DNA of 64,000 bases from Marinobacterium lutimaris (GCF_900108065.1 NZ_FNVQ01000004.1:186001-250000); one strand, 5' to 3'. Positions 37,437 to 47,131 are shown, numbered from the stretch's first letter. Numbers and translations: made by a program. Notes: generated by a model not told the origin, from the sequence alone.

Positions 37437-37894
37437 TAGATCTCTGTCTTAAATTCGAAGACATTGTTAGCAGCGTCGATGCCTGTAGCTTCATTACCCT
37501 GGCCATCAAGCAGTTCACCCCTGCTATCGTTCCAGGTAAGACTGATCGTCACTTCGTTTCCTGTTCGAATAACGGAGCCTCTTGCTGTATCACCCAACTC
37601 GCTAATAACTCTACCATTCCAGGTTTGTCGGTATGCGCAGGAGGTACAGTCGTTATCAAATCCGCCGTCCAGAAAATCAGCAGGAGAAGCGCGCATGGCA
37701 TCGGCCAGATCATAGGCAAGAAAAGAAGCCTGCGAACGCAGGTAGGCACTGTGGTTGCCTTTGGTGGTGTAGGTCATCATTCCGGCGACCCCAAGCAACC
37801 CCACGGCGATCACAAACATGGCGATCAACACTTCAATAAGAGTTGAGCCAGACTGACGATTTTTTGGAAGGTGATACTTCCCATCCCTGGGCAT
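37436..37894 (-). CDS. pilV: Type IV minor pilin PilV (set A)
   Basis: 152 residues. Prepilin site SGSTLIEVLIAMFVIAVGLLGVAG; the serine in GSTLIE instead of phenylalanine is common in PilV. SQASFLAYDLADAMRAS follows as in the family. A disulfide candidate is CTSC. It starts 5 bases after fimU. Confidence 0.9.
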   Translation of the reverse strand: MPRDGKYHLPKNRQSGSTLIEVLIAMFVIAVGLLGVAGMMTYTTKGNHSAYLRSQASFLAYDLADAMRASPADFLDGGFDNDCTSCAYRQTWNGRVISELGDTARGSVIRTGNEVTISLTWNDSRGELLDGQGNEATGIDAANNVFEFKTEI

Positions 37895-37899
37895 AGACT

Positions 37900-38385
37900 T
37901 CAGTCCTCTTCAAAGCCTCCAATGGCGGTCACTTTGTAACCACCAATATTAGCGTCTCCATCCGCTAACGAAAAGTTAAAAACTCCTTCATTCTGCACAC
38001 TCCCCATGGCAGTGAAGGTGATCGGTCCCGCACCGCCATTCTGGGATAGGGTATACCTCGCCGGCAATGCATCCCAGACCCTGACGGGCGCCGCGCCGCT
38101 GGCGTTGGGGATGACTAACCATCCTACGCTCCAGTTGGCATCGTTGCTACAGGCGTTACCCGCACTGTTCCGTCGACAGAGGGTAGTTTCCACACCGCGG
38201 GTAACCGCCTCAGAACGCGCCACCTTGACTGCAGATGCTAAACCTTCACTGATAGCGCGGCGCTGACTGCTGTCAATAAAGCTACTGAAGCTGGGAATAC
38301 CTATGCTCAGCAGGATCGCCAGAACGGCAATCGAGACCATAAGTTCGAGGAGGGTAAAGCCTGAAAATCTAGACAGCATAAGCAT
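37900..38385 (-). CDS. fimU: Type IV minor pilin FimU/GspH family (set A)
   Basis: 161 residues with SG/FTLLELMVSIAVLAILLSIGIPSF and then the GspH pattern ARSEAVTRG. Two cysteines (LCRRNSAGNACS) form the family disulfide. It is the first gene of set A and has a 227-base upstream gap with a possible promoter. It starts with ATG at 38385, and a second ATG two codons later is also possible. Confidence 0.9.
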   Translation of the reverse strand: MLMLSRFSGFTLLELMVSIAVLAILLSIGIPSFSSFIDSSQRRAISEGLASAVKVARSEAVTRGVETTLCRRNSAGNACSNDANWSVGWLVIPNASGAAPVRVWDALPARYTLSQNGGAGPITFTAMGSVQNEGVFNFSLADGDANIGGYKVTAIGGFEED

Positions 38386-38442
38386 AGATCAGAACCAAAT
38401 CCTTGCGGTTCTCAGGAGACACTGAAAGTGTATCGAGACAGA

Positions 38443-38471
38443 AATATCCCACTCTGCGACAGGGAAAGCAA
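38443..38471 (-). promoter_or_regulatory. Possible promoter of minor-pilin set A
   Basis: On the reverse strand TTGCTT and GATATT are separated by 17 bases, about 55 bases upstream of the fimU ATG. The match is moderate and no activator site is recognised. Confidence 0.4.
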
Positions 38472-38528
38472 GAACTGCGAAATTGAATAATTTTACCAAA
38501 GTAACTTTTGGCATTTGAGACTGGAATA

Positions 38529-38551
38529 GCCTCTGGAGGAGAGGCCATTTT
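38529..38551 (+). terminator. Terminator-like hairpin oriented against the surrounding genes
   Basis: GCCTCT / AGAGGC with the loop GGAGG, followed by CATTTTTT on the plus strand. All neighbouring genes run on the minus strand, where an A-run precedes the hairpin instead. It would only work for rightward transcription. Confidence 0.45.
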
Positions 38552-38612
38552 TTAGCGCGATCTACAAATACGATTCTGCTGCCATATTTACACCTTTAAA
38601 CCGAAAATGTAT

Positions 38613-40481
38613 TTACGGTATCTCAGTACACTCCGCCGTCGCAGAGAAAGCAAAGTTCTGACCGGATACATTAGCATTTACATCTTTATAATAGTAATGA
38701 GCAACCGAATCAGAAGCATCAGATGCGACTGAAGCCGCATAAAAATCAACTACTCCAACCAGCTCTTCAGCTGTTGCATCATCAGGACAACCTACCTCTC
38801 CATTAGAAGGCGTAGGCTGAGCTATGATAGCCCCTGTCCAATCGACTGGAACCCTGCATGAATACTCCCAAGTATCGTAATTACTGATAGATGGTGACGC
38901 TACCGAAGCTCCAATAGAGCAATAAATTGATATTTCCGGCTCAGGGTTACCAATAATACTAAAGCCGCCGGCGTTTTTCCCTGTATCTCTATCCACAGAT
39001 ATATACCCGGATATTGACCACCTAGCAGGAACATACCCTAATATTACTTGCCCAGCCTCGTTAGACGCATCAGGAGCCAAATTATAAAAATCATTAAGAC
39101 TTCCGGGAAATGGGTTCTGATCTATTTTCGAATCAGAGTTATAATTTACATATTTACTAGCTAATATCTGACCATTCCCGGTACATTTACTATAGTCGTC
39201 AGTTACAATATAACCTTGACGCTCGACATCTCCACCATAGTATGGAACCTCATCAATTACGTGAGCCACTGAAACAACATTTTTATTGAGAAAATAATAT
39301 TCACTAAGCTGGACTGAATCGCCAAACCTAATTAGGCCAGACTCCCCTGCAGTAGAGGCATTCTGAAATGTAATTTCGTCAGTTAGTGCTGAGCTAGCGA
39401 TATTAATTGGCAATTGCTTAATTAAATATTTATAGCGCCGCGACCCGCTATCTGGTTCACAGGAAAGTATCTGTTCACTAACCAAGTCCACATCGTCTTG
39501 TTGAACATTAGAATATATGTCTAGGTTGATAGTCCCTCGCCATCCCTCCGCCATCACACAAACATAGTCCCCATAATCATAAGGAGCTGTAACACTATTT
39601 ATCGTTCCATATTTATAAATGACACAGTTTGCCCCCCCAGTTGCCTGTAAATCTAAATAATAGTGAGACAATTCGGTAGGAGAGGCAGCCGAGGCAAATG
39701 GTATATAGCCAAAAACGGTATTTTTTCCTATGACAGAACCACCATCACTTAAATCAAAAACCCCGACCGAACCGCTATTACTATATCTCGCAACACGTCC
39801 AGAAATCTTCATTAAATTATCAGTTGAATCATTGAGCCTTATTAACTCAACCGCCTTCGTTTCATCATTCCCCATTACTACGGAAATTACACCGTTTGTA
39901 TCAAGAACTGTCCCTGCGGCTGCCGACGAAACATCTATCAGCGACCTATTCAACACTGTTGCGTTGCCTGTGGGTAAATCTATCGAGCCAAACTGATCGC
40001 TAACCTTGCCCACACCAGCTTCGCTCGGAGAAAGGCCACTTAATGGGTTAACCCATGCGATGTTTGAAATGAGAGATACCGAATCGGAAGAACCGTCACT
40101 ATCCTGCCAAGAAACCATTACGTCAACTGAATACACATCGGGCGTGGCCAAAGAAGCTAATGAAGCCGCGGGCTGTATCCTGTTACTAATTGTAAACGTG
40201 CTGTTTATACCCGCTCCAGATACTACGCCAACCGTTGGATATCCATCTGAAGCAGCTGCAATAATTGTCGAATCAAACTCATCCCTGTCCTTATATGCTC
40301 GAAGATCCTCCAATCTCTGTTCCGCTAACTTAACAGCATACATTCTCGCTTTAGACTGTCCACTCTCACTTACGAGCAATGAATTAAATATAAGTGCACC
40401 AAGCAAGCCCACACAAAGAACGACAAAAGCGATCAAAGCTTCTATTAAAGTAAATCCGCGCTGTATGCCTTTCGTTTTCAT
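38613..40481 (-). CDS. PilV-like prepilin with a very long C-terminal region (set B)
   Basis: The ATG at 40481 has GGAAG 8 bases upstream, giving 622 residues. The N-terminus is a bona fide prepilin (RG/FTLIEALIAFVVLCVGLLGALIFNSLL, then KARMYAVKLAEQRLEDLR) of the PilV type. About 500 further residues are beta-rich with few recognisable motifs. There are about ten cysteines, many in the second half (CSIGASV, YSCRVP, VGCPDD, CTEIP), and repeated ISGRVA/ISGYIS-like strands. PilV is normally 150-200 residues, so this looks like a pilin carrying its own tip domain. The DNA is clearly more AT-rich than the flanks. Confidence 0.8.
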   Translation of the reverse strand: MKTKGIQRGFTLIEALIAFVVLCVGLLGALIFNSLLVSESGQSKARMYAVKLAEQRLEDLRAYKDRDEFDSTIIAAASDGYPTVGVVSGAGINSTFTISNRIQPAASLASLATPDVYSVDVMVSWQDSDGSSDSVSLISNIAWVNPLSGLSPSEAGVGKVSDQFGSIDLPTGNATVLNRSLIDVSSAAAGTVLDTNGVISVVMGNDETKAVELIRLNDSTDNLMKISGRVARYSNSGSVGVFDLSDGGSVIGKNTVFGYIPFASAASPTELSHYYLDLQATGGANCVIYKYGTINSVTAPYDYGDYVCVMAEGWRGTINLDIYSNVQQDDVDLVSEQILSCEPDSGSRRYKYLIKQLPINIASSALTDEITFQNASTAGESGLIRFGDSVQLSEYYFLNKNVVSVAHVIDEVPYYGGDVERQGYIVTDDYSKCTGNGQILASKYVNYNSDSKIDQNPFPGSLNDFYNLAPDASNEAGQVILGYVPARWSISGYISVDRDTGKNAGGFSIIGNPEPEISIYCSIGASVASPSISNYDTWEYSCRVPVDWTGAIIAQPTPSNGEVGCPDDATAEELVGVVDFYAASVASDASDSVAHYYYKDVNANVSGQNFAFSATAECTEIP

Positions 40482-40486
40482 GGTAA

Positions 40487-41611
40487 TCACTTCCAATCTT
40501 TCCAGCTACCGTTAATTAAACCGACCGTATAAACATTATCAAAGGCATCGAGGACAGAATCACTGAGCTTAACAGTAAACGTACCGTTCATTTTCTCTAT
40601 ATCACCGGTTGTAATAACACTACCATTTACTGTATATTTACCATTACCACCAGTAATATTCTCAGCCAATAGTACTCCCCAAGTAGTCCCATTAGCATTG
40701 ATTCGGACATCGCCTTTCACAGCGATTACTATAGGAATAGCTGTACTTTCATCGTTAGGATCTGAAGGAGGTACACCATAATTCCCCTGAATTTTAAGAT
40801 CGGAAACACCTTCAACATATATAACGCCTCCAATATTATCAGCATCATATGCAGCTGCATCGAACTCAGCCTGAGAAGTTACTACTTTTCCTTTTTCCAG
40901 AGCTTTAGTTTTTAAACCATCCCAGTCTGTCCCGAAAAAATTCCCCAAAAACTCTTCTTCAGTCGCCGAATTAAGTTCTTGATCATTCGCGATCACATCA
41001 GGCCCTAATGTATTATTAGTGGTGCTCATCTGATTTGGCACACCATCGATAGTAATATATGTGTTCGAGTTACCACCTCCATCAACATCACCACCGGCCC
41101 AAACCGTAACCTTCTCAGCATTGTTGTATATCTGCATGCTACCGGTAAGATCAGAAACCCCTTTTGATACCACCGGCACTTTCGGCAAACCTGGCAGCAA
41201 AGGGAGACGACCATACCCCTGCGAAAGATGCCTAACTATCGACATATCTTCTAGGCTATATCCCTCTGCCTTTACTACTATAAGAGCCTCATTCCCTGAA
41301 GCAGACCCATCTACCAAAGAAACAGAAAAACGCTCGTTTCCCAAACTTTGCGTCCCTAAACTCACTCCAGGTACAGACATATCCGCTGAAAGGTAGCCCG
41401 CTACTGAGTCCAAGCCTGCCTGTGCTGCAGCAAATGCTTTTTTCCCACGATAATCACTAGCACCTAGTTGCTTTTCACGCACCACGGTATCTGACATATA
41501 AAAACCGACACCCAGGACAGCGAGCATGAGAACGATGGCTGTGAGAAGGGTTGCCATCCCACGCTGCTTATCCACTGAAGCAAAGCGAACCGTCACTGCT
41601 CGTCTCTTCAT
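40487..41611 (-). CDS. PilX-like pilin with C-terminal extension (set B)
   Basis: 374 residues from the ATG at 41611. The N-terminus KQRGMATLLTAIVLMLAVLGVGFY and REKQLGASDYRGKKAFAAAQAGLD is of the PilX_N type. The remaining 270 residues are beta-rich, with a stretch (VIYVEGVSDLKIQGNYG, IVIAVKGDVRINANGTTWGVLLAENI) that reads like the solenoid seen in DUF7305-type or polymer-forming domains. No cysteines are evident. It lies 3 bases after the pilW-like gene. The function of the extension is unknown. Confidence 0.78.
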   Translation of the reverse strand: MKRRAVTVRFASVDKQRGMATLLTAIVLMLAVLGVGFYMSDTVVREKQLGASDYRGKKAFAAAQAGLDSVAGYLSADMSVPGVSLGTQSLGNERFSVSLVDGSASGNEALIVVKAEGYSLEDMSIVRHLSQGYGRLPLLPGLPKVPVVSKGVSDLTGSMQIYNNAEKVTVWAGGDVDGGGNSNTYITIDGVPNQMSTTNNTLGPDVIANDQELNSATEEEFLGNFFGTDWDGLKTKALEKGKVVTSQAEFDAAAYDADNIGGVIYVEGVSDLKIQGNYGVPPSDPNDESTAIPIVIAVKGDVRINANGTTWGVLLAENITGGNGKYTVNGSVITTGDIEKMNGTFTVKLSDSVLDAFDNVYTVGLINGSWKDWK

Positions 41612-41613
41612 GT

Positions 41614-42306
41614 TCAGTCCACCACATCGTTGTTGCGAATTTTGACTGTTTCGCGCACCGAGCCAGCCCAATCACTATCCCGAAGAACTCTGGCTTCAAC
41701 ATATATAGAAATGTCTCTTATCGACACATAGCCAGAAGAAACTGTTCCGCATGCGACGGAACTTGCGTCCTCTACCAAAAAACATGATTCGATTGATGAC
41801 AAACCAAACGAAGTAACGTCCATAAAACTGTCATCCGTTAGCGGCTCCCAAGTCCCGGACCCCAAACCACACTGGTCCATCGCAGTAACACCTACAATCC
41901 TCGCTTCGATCCAGCCCGCGTTTGCATTGCTTGCCAGCCTGAACCCTAGCCTTTCATCATCGTCTATGGATTCATCATCATTCACATCATAGCTATACAA
42001 AACGCAATCGGTTCCAATAATAGCGAGCGGAATCTCACCACTCGGATCCGAGTACGGTGAAGGTATAGCCGCGGATGCCGCTGATGCGGGCCAATGACCG
42101 GCACGCCGGAGTTCACCGGAGATCAAGTCATTTAGCGTAGACAACTCTTGATTAAGACGTGTACTGTTCAAAACATCCCGGCTACTTGATAACGATGTTA
42201 GGAGGGCATAGAGAACTCCAGAAAGCACGATAAGCCCAACTAAGAGGCCAACCATTAGCTCTATCAAAGTGTAGCCGCTTTGCCGGCACTGTTTAACGAA
42301 TGCCAT
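41614..42306 (-). CDS. PilW-like minor pilin (set B)
   Basis: 230 residues, shorter than set A PilW (346). Prepilin site SG/YTLIELMVGLLVGLIVLSGVLYALL with the Y variant, then LNDLISGELRRAGHWP as in PilW. Cysteines occur at CVLYSY, QCGLG and SCFLVEDASSVACG. It lies between the fimU-like and pilX-like genes of set B. Confidence 0.85.
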   Translation of the reverse strand: MAFVKQCRQSGYTLIELMVGLLVGLIVLSGVLYALLTSLSSSRDVLNSTRLNQELSTLNDLISGELRRAGHWPASAASAAIPSPYSDPSGEIPLAIIGTDCVLYSYDVNDDESIDDDERLGFRLASNANAGWIEARIVGVTAMDQCGLGSGTWEPLTDDSFMDVTSFGLSSIESCFLVEDASSVACGTVSSGYVSIRDISIYVEARVLRDSDWAGSVRETVKIRNNDVVD

Positions 42307-42316
42307 CTACATCTCC

Positions 42317-42853
42317 TTACGGGCAGGCGGGGTATTGGCTAACATCATCTGAACATATCTCTACCTGCCCAACAGAACTCACGGAAACAACCACTTGCCA
42401 AGCAGAAGGCGATTCTATTCTTAAACCATCGCTAACTATCGTGCCCGCTGTACCGAGCCCAGGCTTCTCGAAACTTACGGTAGCATTACTACCCGCATTG
42501 GAAACTTCTATCGTCGGATACTCATCTGCACTCACCGTTAACACAGGTTCTCCATTGACCTGACTCGCAGGCGGATTTTGATCTCCATAAACAGATACCC
42601 ATGCCTGCCCTGTAGTGACATTAAAGAATATCGTTTTATTATTGGAGATCGCCGCTCGCTTGGCCTGCTGTATCTGACCATGCAAAGCTTCGGTAGCGCC
42701 AACAAGGCGTTGTCGTTCGATATAGTTGCCGAAGTAAGGAGCAGCTAAAGCTACAAGAATTGCCAGAACCGCAATGGAGATAAGTAATTCAATAAATGTC
42801 ACGCCTTGCTGGCGCGTTGAGATAGTTTTGGCAGTGAAACGTTGAAGATACAT
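42317..42853 (-). CDS. FimU/GspH-like minor pilin (set B)
   Basis: 178 residues with a 17-residue basic leader and QG/VTFIELLISIAVLAILVALAAPYF. The downstream region QIQQAKRAAISNNKTIFFNV follows the GspH pattern. Two cysteines are at the C-terminus (EICSDDVSQYPACP). Six bases separate it from the pilE-like gene upstream. Confidence 0.85.
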   Translation of the reverse strand: MYLQRFTAKTISTRQQGVTFIELLISIAVLAILVALAAPYFGNYIERQRLVGATEALHGQIQQAKRAAISNNKTIFFNVTTGQAWVSVYGDQNPPASQVNGEPVLTVSADEYPTIEVSNAGSNATVSFEKPGLGTAGTIVSDGLRIESPSAWQVVVSVSSVGQVEICSDDVSQYPACP

Positions 42854-42859
42854 GGCTGA

Positions 42860-43288
42860 TCACCTCGACCAGCAGTCGCGGTCAGCGTATGAGCCGGAAT
42901 CGTCAATTCCTTCACGATCCACAGCAAACGTTCCACAACTATCTCCGGCCTGATCCCCTGTCGGAGCCGCTGTAGCTGTGAATGTTGATGTGCCTGCTGA
43001 AGTTACTTCCAATATGTAATGCTCATCGGCGGAGTAATAGCTGCCACCTGACAACGCCCCTACTCCCAGCCCTGCCGGGGGCGCTGAAAGATTGGTCGTA
43101 AAAGAGGTGTTATTCGCCCGCCACTTTTCCTGCTCAATGCGAATTTCAGCCAACGCATTCATAGCATCAGCCCGACGAGCCTTACGGACGTATTCCTGAT
43201 AGGAGGGGTATGCGATCGCCGCCAGGATGCCCACTACGGCAACGACGATCATCAGTTCGATGAGAGTAAAGCCAGTCTGTCTCTTCAT
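42860..43288 (-). CDS. pilE: PilE-like minor pilin (set B)
   Basis: 142 residues from the ATG at 43288, which leaves a normal six-residue leader ([39 protein letters not shown]). The N-terminal half is nearly the same as set A PilE. The globular domain differs, with the C-terminal pair CGTF and DCWSR conserved. It is the first gene of set B, and in the Pseudomonas order this slot next to fkpB-lspA holds ispH and pilE. Confidence 0.9.
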   Translation of the reverse strand: MKRQTGFTLIELMIVVAVVGILAAIAYPSYQEYVRKARRADAMNALAEIRIEQEKWRANNTSFTTNLSAPPAGLGVGALSGGSYYSADEHYILEVTSAGTSTFTATAAPTGDQAGDSCGTFAVDREGIDDSGSYADRDCWSR

Positions 43289-43352
43289 CCGTGCGGGATC
43301 CATACAAGTGTTTGCATTCCCGCACTATAGCAGACTGGCTTTCTATTAGAAG

Positions 43353-43781
43353 TTAGTTAACTGAGAGAATTTTGACCTCGAACAGTAACGTCTTTCCTGC
43401 CAGCGGGTGATTGAAATCCACTGAAACACGTTCGTCATTAAATTCCGTGATCACACCGGGAATTTCACCACCCGGTTCCTGGAAGGAAACGACCAGGCCA
43501 GGTTCCAGATCCATGTCTTTGAAATCCTTGCGGGAAAGCACCTGGATATTGCTGGGGTTGTGCTGGCCAAAGCCGCGCTCTGGGGCAATGGTCAGCTGGG
43601 CTTCATCACCCTCTTTAAGGCCGAGCAGTGCCTGTTCGAAACCTTCAGGGATGTTGCCATCGCCGAAGGTAAAGGTGGCCGGCTCGGCTTCGAAGTTTGA
43701 ATCAATAATCTGGCCATCCTGGAGTTTGATGGCAAAGTGCAGGGTGACCTGCGTGTCGGGACCGATGGTCGCTTGACTCAT
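43353..43781 (-). CDS. fkpB: FKBP-type peptidyl-prolyl isomerase, SlpA class
   Basis: 142 residues with the SlpA arrangement: N-terminal half FKBP (VTLHFAIKLQDGQIIDSN, GDGNIPEGFEQALLGLKEGDE), an inserted-flap domain in the middle (RGFGQHNPSNIQVLSRKDF) and a C-terminal VDFNHPLAGKTLLFEVKIL. It assists folding of cytoplasmic proteins. Its start overlaps the lspA stop (ATGA), the standard lspA-fkpB pairing. Confidence 0.95.
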   Translation of the reverse strand: MSQATIGPDTQVTLHFAIKLQDGQIIDSNFEAEPATFTFGDGNIPEGFEQALLGLKEGDEAQLTIAPERGFGQHNPSNIQVLSRKDFKDMDLEPGLVVSFQEPGGEIPGVITEFNDERVSVDFNHPLAGKTLLFEVKILSVN

Positions 43782-44287
43782 TTTCCACTCTCTTTGGCGC
43801 TTTGATCGCCAGCAAACAACATATCGATAATCAGAAGAATCGCGCCACAGGTGATCGCAGTGTCCGCCAGGTTGAAGGCCGGGAAGTACCAGCCGCCGTA
43901 GTGCACGGAGATAAAATCGACCACATGACCATGAACTATACGGTCGTAGAGGTTACCCAGAGCACCACCGAGCAGCAGCGACAGACCTGAACCCAGCCAC
44001 CAGGCGCGGGCCGGTGTGCGTTTCATCCACACCAACAGCATCAGGCTCACACCCAGAGCGATCAGGATGAACAGCCAGCGCTGCCAGCCGCCCTCTGCCG
44101 CCAGGAAGCTAAACGCTGCCCCCTTGTTGTAGAGCAGCGTCAGATCGAACACCGGCAGGATCGACACCGGATCGGCATAGGTCAGCCGGGTATCTGCCAG
44201 GTACTTGGTACCCAGGTCCAACAGGATGACGACCGCGCTGAGCCAGAGCCAGCGCAGTGCGCTGGCCTTACTTGTGAGCGACTCCAT
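43778..44287 (-). CDS. lspA: Lipoprotein signal peptidase
   Basis: The ATG at 44287 overlaps the ileS stop and gives 169 residues. The longer open frame to 44344 lies inside ileS. Four membrane segments are evident. The catalytic aspartates lie in GGALGNLYDRIVHGHVVDFI and FPAFNLADTAI. LspA cleaves prolipoproteins before the lipidated cysteine, and the alginate and peroxidase regions of this window include candidate lipoprotein substrates. Confidence 0.96.
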   Translation of the reverse strand: MESLTSKASALRWLWLSAVVILLDLGTKYLADTRLTYADPVSILPVFDLTLLYNKGAAFSFLAAEGGWQRWLFILIALGVSLMLLVWMKRTPARAWWLGSGLSLLLGGALGNLYDRIVHGHVVDFISVHYGGWYFPAFNLADTAITCGAILLIIDMLFAGDQSAKESGK

Positions 44288-47103
44288 CAGGCGTACTGGC
44301 GCTGTTCGCCTTCTCCACTGACGTTTTCGACACAGCGACCACAAAGTTCCGGATCCTCAGCGTGCTGACCCACATCTTCACGGTGGTGCCAGCAACGGGC
44401 GCACTTGGGCTGTGCGGAGGCTTTAACCGCCACCTTGAGACCTGCTACGTCTGTATCACGGGCGCCTTCGCCCTCCGCCAGCGGCGCAATACGGGCCACG
44501 GAGGTGATCAGTACGAAGCGCAGCTCGTCACCGAGGCGCGCCAGATCCTGCTGTAGCGCTTCATCGGCATACAGAGTCACTTCGGCAGCCAGCGAGGCTT
44601 TGACCAGCTTCTCGCCACGGGCATCTTCCAGACACTTGTTCACGGCGTCTTTAACCGCCATGACACGCTGCCAGAACTCCGGTGTGAACTCGTCGTCGAA
44701 GGCGACGGTGGTCAGACCTTCATACCAGGTGGTCAGCAGGACACTTTCGCGACGCTCGCCCGGCAGCACCTCGTAGATCTCTTCAGCGGTAAAGCTGAGG
44801 ATCGGCGCGATCCAGCGGGTCAGCGCTTCAGCGATATGGAACAGCGCGCTCTGGCAGGAGCGACGCGCCAGGCTGTCCGGCTTGGTGGTGTACTGGCGAT
44901 CCTTGATGATATCCAGGTAGAAGCCACCCAGCTCACGCACACAGAAGTTATGCACCTGCTGGTACACATCCAGGAAGCGGTAACCGTCATAGGCGTCGAT
45001 CACTTTCTTTTGCAGTTTCGCTGCGGCATCGACTGCCCAGCGATCCAACGCCAGCATCTGTTCCGGCTCAACCATATCCTTCTCGGGATCGAAGCCGCTC
45101 AGGTTAGCCAGCAGGAAGCGCGAGGTGTTACGGATACGGCGGTAAGAGTCGGCGGTACGCTGCAGGATCTGCTTGGACACAGCCATCTCACCGGAGTAAT
45201 CGGTGGAGGCCACCCACAGACGCAGGATATCGGCGCCCAAAGAGTCGGTGACTTCCTGCGGTGCGATCACGTTACCGAGCGACTTGGACATTTTGTAGCC
45301 CTTCTCGTCGACGGTGAAGCCGTGAGTCAGCACCTGCTTGTAAGGCGCACAGTCGTTGATCGCGATAGAGGTCTTCAGCGATGACTGGAACCAGCCACGG
45401 TGCTGGTCGGAACCTTCCAGGTACATATCCGCCGGGAAGCGCAGGCCGTCGCGTTGCTCAAGCACCGAGTAATGCGTCACGCCGGAGTCGAACCAGACAT
45501 CCAGGGTATCGGTGACCTTGTCGTAGTCGTCGGCTTCGTTACCCAGCAGCTCTTTGGCATCCAGCTCGAACCAGGCGTCGATGCCGCCCACTTCGATCTT
45601 CTGCGCCACCTGCTCGATCAGCTCTTTGGTGCGCGGATGCAGATCGCCGTTCTGCTTGTGGGTAAACAGGGTGATCGGCACGCCCCAGGTACGCTGACGG
45701 GAGACACACCAGTCCGGGCTCTGCTCGACCATCGCTTCGATGCGGTTCTGGCCCCAGTCCGGGAACCACTGCACACCCTTGATCGCTTCCAGCGCGTGTT
45801 TTTTCAGGCCCTTCTCTTCCATGGACACGAACCACTGCGGGGTCGCACGGTAGATCAGCGGGGTCTTGGTACGCCAGCAGTGCGGGTAGCTGTGCTGGAA
45901 GCGTTTCTTGTGTACCAGCTTGCCTTCGCGCTCCAGCGCTTCACAGACCGGCTCGTCGGCCTTGTAGACGTGTACGCCGGCGAACTCGCCCGCCTCGTCG
46001 GTGTAAGTGCCGTTAGCCTGTACCAGGTTCAGCGTGCTCAGGCCGTATTTCTGGCCGACGACAAAGTCTTCCATACCATGATCAGGCGCGGTGTGAACCG
46101 CACCGGTACCCGCATCGGTAGTCACGTGATCACCGAGGATCACCGGCACCTGCTTGGCATAGATCGGATGTTTCAGCTGCAGCAGCTCCAGTGCGGCGCC
46201 GTTTACGGTCGCCAGCACTTCGTACTTATCCACACCCCAGCGCGCCATTACATCGTCAACCATGGATGCGGCCAGCACCTGGCGGTCCAGCCCCTGCTCG
46301 GTGTGGGCTTCAACCAGCGCGTAGTCCAGCTCGCCGTTCAGCGACACCGCCTGGTTGGCCGGAATGGTCCAGGGAGTGGTGGTCCAGATAACCAGGGATA
46401 CTGGTGTCTCGGTCGCTTCCTGGCCGAACAGAGCCAGAACCTTAGCCTGATCGGCGAAGGTGAAGCGCACGTCGATAGAAGTGGAGGTCTTGTCCTGATA
46501 TTCCACCTCGGCTTCCGCCAGGGCGGACTGACCGACCACGCTCCAGTAAACCGGCTTGTAGCCCTTCACCAGGTGACCGTTCTCGATGATCTTGCCGAGG
46601 GCACGGACGATGTTGGCTTCGGTATCGAAGTTCATGGTCAGGTAGGGGTTGTCCCAGTCACCGAGCACGCCCAGACGGATGAAGTCGGCCTTCTGGCCTT
46701 CTACCTGCTCGGCGGCGTATTCGCGGCACTTCTGACGAAACTCGCGGTACGGAACCTTGTCGCCGGCCTTGCCGATCATGGTCTCGACCTTGTGTTCGAT
46801 CGGCAGACCGTGGCAGTCCCAGCCCGGCACGTAAGGCGCGTCGAAACCGCTCAGGGTTTTCGACTTGATGATCATGTCCTTGATCACCTTGTTAACCGCA
46901 TGACCGATATGAATATTGCCGTTGGCGTAGGGAGGGCCATCGTGCAGGATGAACTGCGGACGTCCTTTACCCTCTTCGCGCAGTTTCGCGTAGAGGTCGA
47001 TCTGCGCCCAGCGCTCAAGCCACTGGGGCTCACGGTTGGGCAGATTGCCTCTCATTGGGAAGGCCGTTTCCGGCAGGTTCAGCGTCGGTTTGTAGTCGGT
47101 CAT
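44287..47103 (-). CDS. ileS: Isoleucyl-tRNA synthetase
   Basis: 938 residues, the bacterial length. The HIGH motif is in [14 protein letters not shown] and KMSKS in [13 protein letters not shown]1 editing domain lies between. The C-terminal zinc knuckle reads CARCW and CGRCV. It lies 28 bases after ribF. The order ribF-ileS-lspA-fkpB is conserved across Gammaproteobacteria. The zinc-knuckle form is the mupirocin-sensitive IleS1 type by family knowledge. Confidence 0.97.
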   Translation of the reverse strand: MTDYKPTLNLPETAFPMRGNLPNREPQWLERWAQIDLYAKLREEGKGRPQFILHDGPPYANGNIHIGHAVNKVIKDMIIKSKTLSGFDAPYVPGWDCHGLPIEHKVETMIGKAGDKVPYREFRQKCREYAAEQVEGQKADFIRLGVLGDWDNPYLTMNFDTEANIVRALGKIIENGHLVKGYKPVYWSVVGQSALAEAEVEYQDKTSTSIDVRFTFADQAKVLALFGQEATETPVSLVIWTTTPWTIPANQAVSLNGELDYALVEAHTEQGLDRQVLAASMVDDVMARWGVDKYEVLATVNGAALELLQLKHPIYAKQVPVILGDHVTTDAGTGAVHTAPDHGMEDFVVGQKYGLSTLNLVQANGTYTDEAGEFAGVHVYKADEPVCEALEREGKLVHKKRFQHSYPHCWRTKTPLIYRATPQWFVSMEEKGLKKHALEAIKGVQWFPDWGQNRIEAMVEQSPDWCVSRQRTWGVPITLFTHKQNGDLHPRTKELIEQVAQKIEVGGIDAWFELDAKELLGNEADDYDKVTDTLDVWFDSGVTHYSVLEQRDGLRFPADMYLEGSDQHRGWFQSSLKTSIAINDCAPYKQVLTHGFTVDEKGYKMSKSLGNVIAPQEVTDSLGADILRLWVASTDYSGEMAVSKQILQRTADSYRRIRNTSRFLLANLSGFDPEKDMVEPEQMLALDRWAVDAAAKLQKKVIDAYDGYRFLDVYQQVHNFCVRELGGFYLDIIKDRQYTTKPDSLARRSCQSALFHIAEALTRWIAPILSFTAEEIYEVLPGERRESVLLTTWYEGLTTVAFDDEFTPEFWQRVMAVKDAVNKCLEDARGEKLVKASLAAEVTLYADEALQQDLARLGDELRFVLITSVARIAPLAEGEGARDTDVAGLKVAVKASAQPKCARCWHHREDVGQHAEDPELCGRCVENVSGEGEQRQYA

Positions 47104-47131
47104 AACAAATTACGTCCCAGGATTATCTTTT

